NCBI GenBank assembly: GCA_002358905.1
Contig: DEPT01000040.1
Coordinates: 21,935 to 78,411, forward strand
Reading direction: 5' to 3'
From: Akkermansiaceae bacterium UBA3385
GTDB taxonomy: Bacteria > Verrucomicrobiota > Verrucomicrobiia > Verrucomicrobiales > Akkermansiaceae
Length of the DNA stretch: 56,477 bases
The translations under genes and the position numbers were made by a program. The notes under the pieces were generated by a model. That model worked only from the letters and a program-made list of their open reading frames with translations, had not been told where the DNA came from and searched no databases. Below are positions 37,001 to 45,301 of the stretch, piece by piece (the stretch's first letter is position 1; every line of letters starts with the position of its first letter).

Positions 37001-39126
37001 CCAATAATGGCGATATGGTGCTGAACGGTACCATAGATATCTCTGCCCTGGAATGCAAGGATGAGAGCGTCTATACTGACCTGGACGGCAGCCTCAGCGC
37101 CGACGGCAATGGTTATACAGCCCAGACTTCTCTGTACACCGTTGTGGAAGGTGAAGGCACCAGCATTGCAGACGGTGTTGTCTGGAATTCCGGTGATGCC
37201 GATGCTGTCTATGTGTACAACGATGGTCTGCTGACTGAAAAGAAGTCTTTCAGTAAGGATACCTACTATGTGAACAGCTCAATGACCTACGATGCTGACG
37301 CCGCTGGCGCCATGGGTGATAACGAGACAAGCGATATCATTGTGAATGGCGGCCAGATGAACATCAGCGCTGCTGTGGCCCAGAAGCTGACCATCAAGGG
37401 CGGTGAGGTGAATGCCAACGCTGCCATTGCGGAGCAGGTGGCTCTGGAAGGTGGTACCCTGAACCTGAATTCCACGGTGGAGAATGGTATTGCAGCTGAT
37501 TCCGGCATCATTAATATCGGTACAGCTGCTACGGGCGATGTGGCAGTAACCGGCAAACAGGTGAATATCAACGGTGGCAGCGTTGCTGTGGACCTGCTGC
37601 TGAGCGATGTCAAGGCAACCCTTAACGTGCAGGATACAACCGTGTACGCCCAGGATGCCAAGGTGACGCTTAATGGTACACTGACTGATGGTGAACTTAT
37701 CGTGAAGCAGAGTGCCGCTGCCAAGGGCGATCTGAACTTGCAGGATTCCATGCTGGTCGTTGTCCTCGACAGCGACTCCGTGAAGATGAGCACCAAAGAT
37801 GTTCAGGCTATCATGGAGAACGGTATTGTGGACCTTGGTAACATGAGCGGTGATGCAGAGGTGTTCGTTGGTACTTACGATGCAACCGATGATTCCTACA
37901 AGGCATCCGAAGGATATACTAAGTATTTCAGCGATATCATCCTGGAAGATGGCAAGGTGATTGCCGTTGGCCGTAATGCCAGCTACTACACGGATAAGGC
38001 AGCTGAGAGCGTGAGCGCCAATGGTGGAGCAGGTCTTGTGCTGGCTGATGCCGCATTGGTTGAGCTCAACCCGCAGATGACCAAGGACAGTGCCCTGGGT
38101 GCAGTTCTGAACAAGCTCGACAAGGCAGATGCCGCCACCGAAGATGAACTGGGTGCAGCTCTGGCCGGTGCCAGCACAGCCGTGCTGGGTATGGCTGTCC
38201 ACGGTGATGTGGAACGCCAGTTGAGGGCTATTCGCAACCGCACGACCACCATGGGTGTTCCGCAGGATATTGATGATTCTGAGATGCCCTACTTCAACGC
38301 CTGGATTAACGCTGAGGGCGACTTCAGCGAGCTGGCCGACAACGGCACAGAAGGTGGCTACCAGCTCAACAGCTGGGGTGGTACCGTGGGCTTCGATGCT
38401 GACCTCAGCTCCACGTTCACCGCTGGTCTGGCTCTTACCGCCATGTATGGTGATATTGATGCCACGGGTGCCGATAAGGCTACCGGCGATATCGACACCT
38501 ACTACCTGACTGCCTTTGCCCGCTATGCTCCGAGCGCCTGGACTCATACCTTCGTGGGTACTATCGGTAAGTCCGATATCAGCATGGATCGCACCATTGA
38601 GGGTTATGAAAACAAGGGTGAGACGGATGGCATGAGCTTCGGTCTTATGTATGAAGTGGGGCGTGTGTACGCTCTTGATGAATACGGTGTAGCCTGTCTG
38701 CAGCCTGTATTCAATATCACTTGGAAGCATACTTCCGTGAGCGCATATACCGAGCAGGGCAGCGATGCCGCTCTGGATGTGGATGACCAGACGCTCGACA
38801 CTGTGACGCTGGGTCTGGGTGCCCGTGCACAGGCTGTGGTTGGCGAAAGCGTATACAACCGCACCAGTATCCTGGAAGCCCGCGTGCTGGCCAAGGTTGA
38901 TGTGGGTGATCGCCAGGGCAGTGCTGACGTGGCTCTGGCTGCTCTGCCCGAGACCAGGACCAGTGTGGATAGCGCTGAGATGGGTGCATTCGGTCTGGAA
39001 GCCGGTGCCGGCCTGACGGTTCCCGTAGGCCAGGAAGGTGGCAGCATCTTTGCTGATGCCTCTGTTGAGCTTCGCAGCGATTACATCAACGTGAACGGCA
39101 CTGTGGGTTATCGAGTCAACTTCTAA
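31036..39126 (+). CDS. Giant autotransporter (2696 aa)
   Basis: The second type V protein, starting at the ATG at 31036, where the same leader as in the first begins (MKLHLPKLLRHAVLACFAAV); upstream in-frame starts only add non-conserved residues. The N-terminal passenger (to about residue 1180) differs from that of the first gene and includes a classic passenger-associated transport repeat (PATR): NNSYTGGTTVTGGILTAGSA, then NALGTGAVSVTGGTLVI, at about residues 731-775. From about residue 1190 (SGTLLKSNEGAATLNTL) it is collinear with the first autotransporter. The linker has ELNPQMTKDSALG, and the barrel (about residues 2415-2696) runs from YFNAWINAEGDF to GYRVNF. Secreted by the Sec system and displayed at the cell surface. 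Ligand unknown. Confidence 0.92.
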   Translation: MKLHLPKLLRHAVLACFAAVSGIVPTVGTATLAGAALMALASQAEALEASMSTVTQQTNESWTINVLAGAEAAEVSYDAETGILTGYRGHYGLVITMNTTWDAADYLAHAGNPGDSETGHFGLNLKGDGTITGRWQGADWTDGGTIAADTLTAYGDTATLTLTLSKTDGVSLKDGATSLYSAGSLKSGSSADDNIVLNKTVITSLTFNLVGDTTYSSNGASVTKADGTHENVTGAEVMYTGGASGTSGAINEAGNDIFVGGAGLLFLQTKNTGTIEVGNDIYVGSSSHASAGERGSIDFGNDGSADFSINLGGTIYVLEDASFRSRGTAAINITGDITDKKKIDGSASEGGKTLTLKGKAYNLSGNVSLGALTLVNGGVALNGASNEVGTLTMDAASTLTVGESAALSVTGGATIGSTVLSSGAVSLNGVLTAGSLRDYTVEYEGETALTNGTHGYLTGTANYYLVQGSGSASVELGSGFSLTVDGTQYTSDSYKVVNGSLILVSNEPDTRYQILSGCEESVVYDGSEGNDTTGATGFILEGGAKVTISGATTGLTEGITITGAAAEVTILEGATLGSNQIITAESGSSVIINADGGTFNITEQQAAAKIVGVNLTNGGVFRMNDAFASLGTEAKKIAINMSGNSLITLRNGNTWAARNLWADILIEDTARIGGSTNGNASTIRGTIAGNGSLELIQSESSAKYQISSSISDGPGSEDVLSVLVSSGNPVINGNNSYTGGTTVTGGILTAGSANALGTGAVSVTGGTLVIDSNMVLGGTLTVGAEGTVTVSQTGSIVLESLDGFTSLSGSMPTENGIASVDYQIIVTESGATVQKQTGEDTFSALTSVMVSGVEQTLTDGVLSLTDVYYVLKDTVEYSAVASTAATSVSVLSGATLKITNTDTTSLLLNNSGTINLLGGCKEGSSLNISNFDAGVLNVMTSTGAETLVTMSGSFSADSLSFTVADDTKTATYVHVADKSYSGELTVHEGGTLNISSTNLNNAGVTVDGGTLVLGGSGLALDVAVENGGTLSIANTDALNWNGGSNISVLDGTLEMGNKRLSLQNVVISLTNSTVTGTGDANAALDYIENARTTLNASGTSVIEGTVKLRSGAVLSLVVDGEESNLSVGTITGPGSITKSGAGVLGLVNTTGTGITIEEGTFALTGSAGYTGAATVNADGTFQIDTTAESVDITGSIAGSGTLLKSNEGAATLNTLAAAWTGDVSVTGGTLNLGAMGGTSAVDVAAGTLNVTGDVACDVTNSGTLSATGTLSGAVTNSGALTAASISGASLTSTGGSIELTGEGAAISASEISISGTTLKGTWSAEAAELGAGVVVDTTGTVTLTGADLGGQISVTAGTLALTGETTMSGFTATERSTYADSTNNGFADLAAVYAGAVSVSGEGTVDTTGLTIDGYSATLESDGSLVANLGVGTEYWVTSGTVDYNGELVLTNSAGAAATGFVLNGGELTIGKELGSLGIKVESTGGSITVLAGQTLKESSISGEGTAQLGGNGSYDIDSALVLGSNVALSDTWAGTVKTSATEVAADTQLTLGGKVEFTADKLTLGGDLSTAGELVLGSELDFGSFDSMLSADTLTLRGDALAIGLDTSALQDATKIDTQLIALGNNCASVLTYGGQEITAAGIPVLEGIGKDALYDATLAWDGSSLVLSTTLREGVLVWDGETSDFGENQIWDSGVSGEGTDVAFVGGGSGTVEISGSATANNIVISNHGDDASVQDYTFIGDDVEAKGDLSVNYGTSLTVSNTTTVDGSATVNAGSALNVSEGELNVKGNITSGDGSIAEGGSVAVEDGQLSVGGSMTAGSISVAEKGTLVVSSDVKASSLVNASTVEAGNVTVTSLVNTGDFSAKGIVLASAPKASSADKPVALGASGEIQNSGNMTVGGVDASSFVMTGGTLEITTEAGFSSANTEITGGVLKADTVAWGIDGGNISGVTIEGTETISLSNANLGTVTNNGSLELSDVTLSTALTNNGDMVLNGTIDISALECKDESVYTDLDGSLSADGNGYTAQTSLYTVVEGEGTSIADGVVWNSGDADAVYVYNDGLLTEKKSFSKDTYYVNSSMTYDADAAGAMGDNETSDIIVNGGQMNISAAVAQKLTIKGGEVNANAAIAEQVALEGGTLNLNSTVENGIAADSGIINIGTAATGDVAVTGKQVNINGGSVAVDLLLSDVKATLNVQDTTVYAQDAKVTLNGTLTDGELIVKQSAAAKGDLNLQDSMLVVVLDSDSVKMSTKDVQAIMENGIVDLGNMSGDAEVFVGTYDATDDSYKASEGYTKYFSDIILEDGKVIAVGRNASYYTDKAAESVSANGGAGLVLADAALVELNPQMTKDSALGAVLNKLDKADAATEDELGAALAGASTAVLGMAVHGDVERQLRAIRNRTTTMGVPQDIDDSEMPYFNAWINAEGDFSELADNGTEGGYQLNSWGGTVGFDADLSSTFTAGLALTAMYGDIDATGADKATGDIDTYYLTAFARYAPSAWTHTFVGTIGKSDISMDRTIEGYENKGETDGMSFGLMYEVGRVYALDEYGVACLQPVFNITWKHTSVSAYTEQGSDAALDVDDQTLDTVTLGLGARAQAVVGESVYNRTSILEARVLAKVDVGDRQGSADVALAALPETRTSVDSAEMGAFGLEAGAGLTVPVGQEGGSIFADASVELRSDYINVNGTVGYRVNF
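36250..36836 (+). repeat. Near-identical 587-bp block, copy B
   Basis: Partner of 27920-28506. It codes for passenger strands from YTFIGDDVEAKGDLSVNYG to SSANTEITGG. Confidence 0.85.
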
Positions 39127-39155
39127 AGATAATCTCTGACCGGAACAATGGTTTC

Positions 39156-39190
39156 ACGGCGCACTCCGCTTGTTCGGAGTGCGCCGTTTT
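39156..39190 (+). terminator. Rho-independent terminator of the second autotransporter
   Basis: ACGGCGCACTCCG (39156-39168) pairs perfectly with CGGAGTGCGCCGT (39175-39187) around a six-base loop, followed by TTTT. Confidence 0.9.
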
Positions 39191-39258
39191 AGCATTCATA
39201 GCATGAATAAGTAAAATCTGTTCGCGCGAGCTTTGCCGTTTTATGAAGCGATTGAGGT

Positions 39259-39287
39259 TTGTGCGATATATGGAAATATGATAGAAT
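39259..39287 (+). promoter_or_regulatory. Probable promoter of the alpha-2-macroglobulin gene
   Basis: TTGTGC (39259-39264), a 17-base spacer and TAGAAT (39282-39287). The -10 box ends 9 bases before the ATG at 39297. The -35 match is moderate. Confidence 0.5.
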
Positions 39288-39296
39288 GACTGCGGT

Positions 39297-42200
39297 ATGC
39301 AGCATATTGCACGTAAAATTTTCAGTATAATCCTGGCAGCGTTTCCTGCTGCCTGGGCCGATTCGTTGTCATATTGGGAGAGGCAGGGCATCATTAATAT
39401 CAACTTTGATGAGCCGGTTGTAAGTCGTACGATAGTTGATAATCAGTATCTGAACGGAGTGAGTCAGGCAGACAAGGGGCATGATTTGTTTAGCATCAGC
39501 GGGGATGATGCCCACAAGCCCCGCGTGCTCTGGGTGGACCAGGATTGCCTTCGTATAGAGCCTGCTCCCGGCACCAGTATCAGCACGGAATTCTGCTTGA
39601 AGTTCAGAAATGGAGTGCGCTATCTGAGTGGTCGCCAGCTGCAGCAATATGAATACCGTTTTCATGCTCCCTCCACCTTGCTGGTGAACGAGGAGTTGCC
39701 CGACTATCCGAATGGTGCAGCCCTGGTATCTGCCCGCCACCAATATACAGAGGAGGCCCGCAACCTGAATCCGCAGAGCGGGGTCAGCTATACTTTCAGC
39801 CGCGTGAAGATGGATGATAAGGGGGATTTCTTTGAAACGGGGGAAACAACCCGTGGTATCGCGGAGCAGGCTCAGCTGCGCCATGGCCACAGCTACAGTG
39901 TGCTGCGTTCTCTGGCACTGCGCGGTGTGAACTGGGAAGAACTGCGCCAGGATATGCCCCTGCAGGGCTATGTGGTGGTGCGCCCGGAACGCCAGTTGCC
40001 GGCAAACAGCATCTGGCGGCTTAAAGCAACCCCGGCTCCGGGCAGCGCTTTCCTGGAAAGTAACCTGGGCGATATTCACGTTGCCCGCTCGCTGGTGGCT
40101 GCCCCGGAGCAGAACGCTGGCGAGGCAGAGCAGGGTGAGACTGTCAACGTGCTGGAACTGCGTCTGAATTCTCTGGTGGATAAGGAGCAGCTGAAACGTG
40201 CTTTCCGTGAGATGCGCCTCACGCTGGATGGCGTGGAAACCACCTTGGCGGAGGATGGCGTGACCCGAACGGCCATGGTGAATGGCCGTGAGATGAAGGT
40301 GCGTTATCTGGGTGAGCTGGAGCCGCAGGAATTCACCCTGAAGGCAGCTTCCCCCGAAGCCCGCGATGAGGATGAAGAGCTGGTGGATGAAGAGAAGACC
40401 ACCGGGCTCATGGTGCGTTATCATCATCCCACCGCGTCCCCTGGCATGAAGCTGGCTGTAGAAACACCGGTGCCGGTGCGCGCTGAATGCACCCTGAAAG
40501 CCGGACTGGAAGGCACGCTGGGGCTGCGTCTGGAAAAGGATTTCACCTGCCGACTGAGTATCACCCCCATGGAACCCCGGCTCAGCTCGGATGAAATGCA
40601 CTACCTGCCGCTGCAGGGTAAGCACAGCCTGGAGCTGCCCGCGGTGAATGGCAGCCGTGTACGTGCCCGCCTGCGCCACTGGAAGGTGAATGAACTGGCT
40701 CAGGCTTTGCCCAAGGTGCGTCAGCACCTGGAGCAGCAGGAGCGCCGCAGCAATCTCGTTATGCTGAATTACGAGCGTGCTGTGGAACAGGCCCGTATCG
40801 ATATCGGCCTTGCTAAGGCGGAGGACATGCCTGCCCGCCCTGCGGAGTATGAACGCGCCTGGGAGGTGCTGCAGAACCGCGTTTTCCTGGAGGGTGCCGG
40901 TGGCCGGCTTTTTGAAACGAAGGAAATAGAGCTGCCCGGCGGGTCGAATCCGCTGGTGGGTGAATGCAAGGTGGAGCTGGACCTGGACGCCCTGTGCGGC
41001 GGCCAGATGGCACCTGGCCTGTATCTGCTGGAAATGGATTTCTATCCTTCGGAATCCGTGGCGGCCGCTGCGCGTAATCTGGGGCTGAACCCGGAGAAGA
41101 TGGTGGTGCGCCGCGATACCTTTGTCACGGTGTCGGACCTTGCGCTGTGCATCATCGGCGAATCGGAGGAAGGGTATCCGGCGTTGGTGCTGCGGCATAG
41201 TGATGCCTGTGCGGTGGATGGTGCTCTGGCCACCTGTCTGGAAGCGGAGGATAAGAAAGCGCTGCCGGTTCACGAGGGTATTGTGACTCTGCCGCAGATT
41301 GGCGGCGATATTCTGCTGCAGCACGGGGAGGATTACTGCGTGGTGCAGCCGGTGGGTAGTCCCTGGAATCCCACCCGCATGAATACCAAGGCAGAGGGTG
41401 TGGAACTCCGCGCCATGCTGTGGACAGACCGCAGCAACTACCGCCCGGGTGAAAAGATTTTTGTGCGCGGCTACTTGCGCGCGGTGGATGCTCTGAACCG
41501 CATTTCGCACTCCCGCCACCGCGAGCTGGAGCTTCATTTTACAGCGCCGGATGGCACCACTCTCTTCAAACGCTTGTTCAATGTGGATGAGTACGGCGCA
41601 TTCAGCCAGGAACTTATCCTGCCGGAGGGAGAGGAAGACGTCTGTGGGCAGTATGAGATTCGCGTGGGCACCACCTATCCCCGCACTCTTTCCCGCTGCA
41701 AGGTGAATTGTCAGGTGTTCCGCCGCGATGCCTTTACGGTGGAATCCGAGGATATGACTGAAAAGGTGGCACCGGAGGAATTTGTGCTGAAGGTGCAGTC
41801 TCAGGATTTCAATGGCTCACCGTTGAGCACCGGCCGCGCTACGGTGAAGTTGATCAGTGATGTGCCCATGGAAGGCGCCCGAGAGAGCGTGACCGGTGGC
41901 CGCAAGCGCTATGTGCTGCAGTTGAAGCAGCCGCTGGGGGCAGATGGCAGCACGGAATTCCGCTGCAAGTTGGGTGAGCGTGGCACAAAGAGCTTCACGG
42001 TGCGCTATGAGGGTGCCGTGGCGAACGACCGCGAAGAATACCGCCGCTTCAACGGTCTTGGTGAGTACCAGCCGGCTGAGGTGGTGCCCAGCCTGGTGGA
42101 GGGTGAGCACCTGAAACTGACCTGCGCCTGCTGTGGCAAGGCTCCCTCTTATGGTCAGAGCGTGAAGGTGACTCTGCGTGGTACACGCCGCACCGCCACC

Positions 42201-45086
42201 CCGCTGCCTAACGGTTTTGTGCTCATCCGTCTGCAGGAGGAGGAAATCTGGAGCAGCTGGTTCAATGTGAAGCCGGATACGGATATCTTCCCCTTGCCGC
42301 TGCAGGAGCTCATGAAGCAGCATTGCAAGGAATTCGGTAATGAATTCAAGGTGGAAATCCTGGGGCGCGACCCGTATGGCCGTGTCTTCACCCGCGAATA
42401 CATGCGCTGGGCAGGCAGCCAGAAGGAGGAGAAGGTGCATTTCCGTCTGGGCAGCAGTGCAGACGGGCATCGCATGGTGCTGGAATCCGGCATGGAAGGG
42501 CAGGGTGTTCTGGTGGTCACCTGTGGCCAGCGTTCCCGTGTGATGCCCATCACCGTGCAGCAGGGGAGCCACGAGTTTGCCGCCCCCCTGCAGGATGATG
42601 AGGGAGGTCAAGTGCAGGTGCATGCCATTCTGCCCCGCCGCAATGCGGAGACGGGTGTTATTGAGAATATTCTCACTGCCCGCACCACGCTGAATCCTCC
42701 TGCTCCGCATCGCGAGCTGAATGTGGAACTTCAGTTGCCGACCGAAGCCGTGCGCCCCGGCACGCAGCAGAATATCAGTGGTCGTGTCACCCTGCCGAAT
42801 GGGACAGGTACCCAGGCGGTGGTGACCCTGTATGCGGTGGATGCCGGCATGCTTTCGCAGAGCAAGTACAAGAAGCCGGATGTGGCCGAAGCGTTGAGTT
42901 TCAAGTTGCAGACCCTGCGTCTGTATCCCTGCCTGGTACGCCAGGTTTCCTTCTCGCTGAAAGTGCCTTACCAGCCGCTGCCGGGGCTCTGGCGGGGCGA
43001 GGGTCTGCAGGCTGACGGTAGCTGGAAGCACCAGCCCTGGTGGATGCAGGATTCCATGCCTCGCAATGGTCCACTCCGCGTGATGAAATCCGCTGCCCCC
43101 ATGGCTATGGGGGCGGATGACCTGAGCATCGATGCGGATATGGATACCGAGATGGGCGTGATGAATGCTGCCGGTACAGTGGAGGGTTCCGCACCCCGTT
43201 TGCGTACGAATTTCAATCCGCTGGCCTTCTGGCGCAGCTCTGTCTATACCGATGCACAGGGGCATTTCAGCACCACCTGCACTATGCCTGATACGCTGAC
43301 CACTTATCGCGTGTTTGCCGTGGCGGCAGATAAGGAAGGTGGCCGCTTTGCCACGCAGGAGGGGCAGTTTGTGGTGAATCAGCCGGTGATGCTCAGTGTA
43401 GGTGCACCGCTCTTCATGAGCACGGGTGATAAAATGCTTCTGCCGCTCACGGTGACCAACAATACGGATACTGAAGGCACCTGGCAGGTGCAGATGATGG
43501 AAGGCGGAGAGCCGCAGCAGGTCACGCTGGCTGCCGGTGCTTCCACCACACTGAATTTTGAGGTGAACCCGCAGCAGACCGGAACACAGAAATACCGCTG
43601 GATGGCTACTGGTGCCACGGGTGAGGATGCCGTGCAGGCGGAGTTTGAGGTGCGTCATCCCTCTCCGCTGCTGAAGGAGGCTCATCACCTGGTGCTCACG
43701 CCGGGGCAGGGTGCCCTGGTGCCCGCTGAAAAACTGGCTGCCGAAGTGGCCCAGTCGCCGAATTGCCAGCTGGAGCTTCATGTATCCGCCAACCCGCTGC
43801 TGCACCTGCAGGGGGCTGTGGATTTCCTGCTGGAGACTCCCCATAAGCATATCGAATATACAGCTTCGGCCTTGTTACCTTGGTTGATGTATGACCGCCT
43901 GGCTCCGCTCTGCCCTCGTATGGCGCAGACCCCGGCTGCCCGCGTGCCGCAGGTTGTGCAGGAGATTATTCAGAACTTGCTGCGCCACCAGCAGTCGGAC
44001 GGCGGTCTGCCGTACTGGCCGGGTGCCCGGGAAAGCAGTTTGTGGTCCAGCGCCCACGTGGCCATGGTGCTGCGCATGGCTGAGGAGCGCGGCGTTGAGC
44101 TGCCCTGGCCCAAATGGTACAAACTGCTTGATTACCTGCAGAAGGCCGATGTGTCCCAGGCCGGGGCACTTACCCGCTATGAAGTGGCCCGTGCCCTGCA
44201 GAATCGTGAAGCCCAGAGAGATGCGCTCAGGGCTGCTCTGGAGAATACCTCCGGCAGCTGGCAGTGCAGCGGTTCCGTGCGCAGCGATATTGAGTTTCTG
44301 GAGTACCTGCGTACGAATAACGATGGCCGCCACGATGCATTCCTGCGCTGGATTCGCACCCGTGCAGCAGACTATCGCCACCACAGCAGCTGGCGTAGTG
44401 CCTGGTCGCTATATGCCCTTATGACCTATGTGGGTAATTCTCCCGGTGCCCAGGTGCGGGCCATTCTGCGCATGCCGCATGGTGTGGCTGTGCTGGACCG
44501 CGGTGTATACCAGGTAAAGAACCCGGACATGAACACGGCCTATGCTGCTCTGGATGGTACAGTGTATGCTGTGCTGCGTGCCAAGGCTCAGCCGCAGCAG
44601 ACTGAATACCCCGGTGTGACGGAGAAGGGACTGCAGATGACCCGTATTTATGAGAAACAGGGAGATGATGGAATCTGGCGTCCGGCCACAGAGTTTGCCG
44701 TGGGTGATGTGGTGCGTGTATCGCTGACTTGTGCCAAGGCCAGTGAGCAGGACCTGCACCACCTTGTGCTGGAGGATTACCTGCCAGCCAGCATGGAGGG
44801 CATCAACCCCGAAGTGCCCGGCCAGGCCGCCGGCCTGGAGCCCCTCAACTGGAGTGAATATTTCGACCAGCGCGAATACCTGGCTGACCGCGTACGCGGT
44901 TTCTGCACCCGCTGGCCCGGACGGGATATCGTGAACCTGCGATACTATGCCCGCGTGAAGCGTGCCGGCAGTGCCACTGCTCCGCCTGCTCAGGCTCAGT
45001 TGTTATACGAGCCGCAGATCTACGGACTCTCCCCCAGCCAGAGGCTGGAATCGAGTGCAGAAGTCAAAATGCAGAATGCAGAATAA
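39297..45086 (+). CDS. Alpha-2-macroglobulin family protein lacking the thioester
   Basis: A 1929-residue exported protein. Signal peptide at residues 1-22 (MQHIARKIFSIILAAFPAAWA). Bacterial alpha-2-macroglobulins guard the periplasm by trapping proteases. The N-terminal MG-type beta domains lead to the A2M_N motif SNYRPGEKIFVRGYLRA near residue 712. The A2M domain is seen in NPLAFWRSSVYTDAQGHF (about residues 1307-1325) and MPDTLTTYRVFAVAADKEGG. The helical complement-like domain follows and then a receptor-binding-like end. At the place of the thioester, the usual GCxEQ reads KHIEYT: His1518 stands for Cys and Tyr1521 for Gln, so no covalent trapping is possible. This puts it with the E. 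coli YfaS-type thioester-free members. A variable bait-like stretch rich in Met and Asp lies at about residues 1255-1305. No penicillin-binding protein 1C gene is adjacent. Confidence 0.9.
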   Translation: MQHIARKIFSIILAAFPAAWADSLSYWERQGIININFDEPVVSRTIVDNQYLNGVSQADKGHDLFSISGDDAHKPRVLWVDQDCLRIEPAPGTSISTEFCLKFRNGVRYLSGRQLQQYEYRFHAPSTLLVNEELPDYPNGAALVSARHQYTEEARNLNPQSGVSYTFSRVKMDDKGDFFETGETTRGIAEQAQLRHGHSYSVLRSLALRGVNWEELRQDMPLQGYVVVRPERQLPANSIWRLKATPAPGSAFLESNLGDIHVARSLVAAPEQNAGEAEQGETVNVLELRLNSLVDKEQLKRAFREMRLTLDGVETTLAEDGVTRTAMVNGREMKVRYLGELEPQEFTLKAASPEARDEDEELVDEEKTTGLMVRYHHPTASPGMKLAVETPVPVRAECTLKAGLEGTLGLRLEKDFTCRLSITPMEPRLSSDEMHYLPLQGKHSLELPAVNGSRVRARLRHWKVNELAQALPKVRQHLEQQERRSNLVMLNYERAVEQARIDIGLAKAEDMPARPAEYERAWEVLQNRVFLEGAGGRLFETKEIELPGGSNPLVGECKVELDLDALCGGQMAPGLYLLEMDFYPSESVAAAARNLGLNPEKMVVRRDTFVTVSDLALCIIGESEEGYPALVLRHSDACAVDGALATCLEAEDKKALPVHEGIVTLPQIGGDILLQHGEDYCVVQPVGSPWNPTRMNTKAEGVELRAMLWTDRSNYRPGEKIFVRGYLRAVDALNRISHSRHRELELHFTAPDGTTLFKRLFNVDEYGAFSQELILPEGEEDVCGQYEIRVGTTYPRTLSRCKVNCQVFRRDAFTVESEDMTEKVAPEEFVLKVQSQDFNGSPLSTGRATVKLISDVPMEGARESVTGGRKRYVLQLKQPLGADGSTEFRCKLGERGTKSFTVRYEGAVANDREEYRRFNGLGEYQPAEVVPSLVEGEHLKLTCACCGKAPSYGQSVKVTLRGTRRTATPLPNGFVLIRLQEEEIWSSWFNVKPDTDIFPLPLQELMKQHCKEFGNEFKVEILGRDPYGRVFTREYMRWAGSQKEEKVHFRLGSSADGHRMVLESGMEGQGVLVVTCGQRSRVMPITVQQGSHEFAAPLQDDEGGQVQVHAILPRRNAETGVIENILTARTTLNPPAPHRELNVELQLPTEAVRPGTQQNISGRVTLPNGTGTQAVVTLYAVDAGMLSQSKYKKPDVAEALSFKLQTLRLYPCLVRQVSFSLKVPYQPLPGLWRGEGLQADGSWKHQPWWMQDSMPRNGPLRVMKSAAPMAMGADDLSIDADMDTEMGVMNAAGTVEGSAPRLRTNFNPLAFWRSSVYTDAQGHFSTTCTMPDTLTTYRVFAVAADKEGGRFATQEGQFVVNQPVMLSVGAPLFMSTGDKMLLPLTVTNNTDTEGTWQVQMMEGGEPQQVTLAAGASTTLNFEVNPQQTGTQKYRWMATGATGEDAVQAEFEVRHPSPLLKEAHHLVLTPGQGALVPAEKLAAEVAQSPNCQLELHVSANPLLHLQGAVDFLLETPHKHIEYTASALLPWLMYDRLAPLCPRMAQTPAARVPQVVQEIIQNLLRHQQSDGGLPYWPGARESSLWSSAHVAMVLRMAEERGVELPWPKWYKLLDYLQKADVSQAGALTRYEVARALQNREAQRDALRAALENTSGSWQCSGSVRSDIEFLEYLRTNNDGRHDAFLRWIRTRAADYRHHSSWRSAWSLYALMTYVGNSPGAQVRAILRMPHGVAVLDRGVYQVKNPDMNTAYAALDGTVYAVLRAKAQPQQTEYPGVTEKGLQMTRIYEKQGDDGIWRPATEFAVGDVVRVSLTCAKASEQDLHHLVLEDYLPASMEGINPEVPGQAAGLEPLNWSEYFDQREYLADRVRGFCTRWPGRDIVNLRYYARVKRAGSATAPPAQAQLLYEPQIYGLSPSQRLESSAEVKMQNAE

Positions 45087-45121
45087 TGAGTACGTGTGCG
45101 GCGACTGCCGCACCGGTAAGG

Positions 45122-45155
45122 AAAAACCGCCTGAGAGGATCACAGGCGGTTTTTC
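45122..45155. terminator. Bidirectional Rho-independent terminator
   Basis: AAAAACCGCCTG (45122-45133) and its complement CAGGCGGTTTTT (45143-45154) flank a nine-base loop. It serves the alpha-2-macroglobulin gene and has a T-run in the other direction too. The bases from 45156 to 45301 hold nothing I can name. Confidence 0.85.
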
Positions 45156-45301
45156 TGATGCTCGGATCAGAGGGTGGGGCGGTCCCTCGTCGGTTATGTC
45201 TACGGGATTAATGTCCCATGTTCCGGCGGAGTTACGACCTTGCCGCGAAATAACATATCAACCAGAAGGTTTAACAGAGTTTTTTTCTTCATGTAAATGA
45301 T

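Noticed and set aside
39369..43850. Two long minus-strand frames (722 and 677 residues)
   Set aside because: Antisense to the alpha-2-macroglobulin gene, rich in His, Gln and Arg and without structure of a real protein.
45156..45301. Possible tRNA or small RNA between the alpha-2-macroglobulin and the zinc-motif lipoprotein
   Set aside because: No cloverleaf, no CCA-end or promoter-terminator frame could be traced.
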